Positions 63,961-64,000 of a DNA stretch of 64,000 nt are shown here, in pieces; position 1 is the first letter of the stretch; the number at the start of each line of letters is the position of its first letter. Source of the DNA: Enterococcus moraviensis ATCC BAA-383 (lineage in GTDB: Bacteria > Bacillota > Bacilli > Lactobacillales > Enterococcaceae); contig NZ_ASWB01000001.1 in NCBI RefSeq assembly GCF_000407445.1, positions 806,001 through 870,000 of the forward strand, read 5' to 3'. The notes under the pieces were generated by a model, which was not told the origin of the DNA, searched no databases, and saw only the letters and a list, made by a program, of their open reading frames with translations. A program made the position numbers and the translations under genes.

Positions 63961-64000
63961 CCAGATATATAGTAAAAAATGACGTTTATTTATTCATCAT

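Overview
The window is about 64 kb of a low-GC Firmicute chromosome and almost certainly comes from Enterococcus. The evidence is gene content and order: an OAD/citrate-lyase cluster with citH-citO, a tyrosine decarboxylase/permease/Na+-H+ antiporter cluster beside a T-box tyrS, the block pbp1b - ccpA - pepQ - ytxH - DUF948 - galU - gpsA - lgt - hprK - liaZYX, and a complete PDH operon. The layout resembles E. faecalis, but some local orders differ from what I remember of that species: citG follows citO, and tyrP precedes tdc with tyrS divergent. A related species is therefore possible. No rRNA, tRNA, prophage, IS transposase or CRISPR array was seen.

Layout. 0-6.2 kb: citrate fermentation. 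The left edge cuts citC; oadB, oadD, oadH and a tiny membrane subunit run leftward, and citH, citO and citG run rightward from a shared divergent control region. 6.2-18.6 kb: accessory genes, including a divergent response regulator/histidine kinase pair, a YdcF-like membrane protein, an SOS-controlled yolD-uvrX pair, an HxlR regulator with a lectin-fold protein and a clear palindromic operator, an AI-2E-type permease, a DUF5067 protein, and a membrane-anchored Ser/Thr kinase divergent from an HTH protein. 17.2-24.1 kb: tyramine production (tyrP-tdc-nhaC) divergent from tyrS. 24.1-25.6 kb: dispersed repeats, a TrpR-like regulator and a decayed membrane-protein fragment. 25.6-31 kb: pdhABC-lpd with a Rex-like operator. 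31.5-35 kb: a Mg2+ P-type ATPase under an M-box riboswitch, with a 131-bp tandem repeat array in its leader. 35.3-44 kb: DUF1398, trxB, a heterodimeric ABC exporter, yneF, nfo, and DUF1801/YdeI-type genes. 44.2-58.1 kb: cell-envelope and carbon-control genes ending in liaXYZ. 58.5-63.8 kb: nucleoside catabolism (pdp, deoC, deoR) with a tyrosine phosphatase and an organophosphate-type transporter preceded by a cre site.

How it fits together: three energy/pH modules (citrate with oxaloacetate decarboxylation, tyrosine decarboxylation with antiport, and PDH) sit with carbon-catabolite control (ccpA, hprK, cre-like sites) and envelope-stress genes. The least explained signals are non-coding: a dispersed hairpin element whose stems change in a compensatory way between copies, the mgtA-leader array, and a 36-bp palindrome between tyrP and tyrS. 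Start codons were adjusted where a ribosome binding site points inside the longest open frame.
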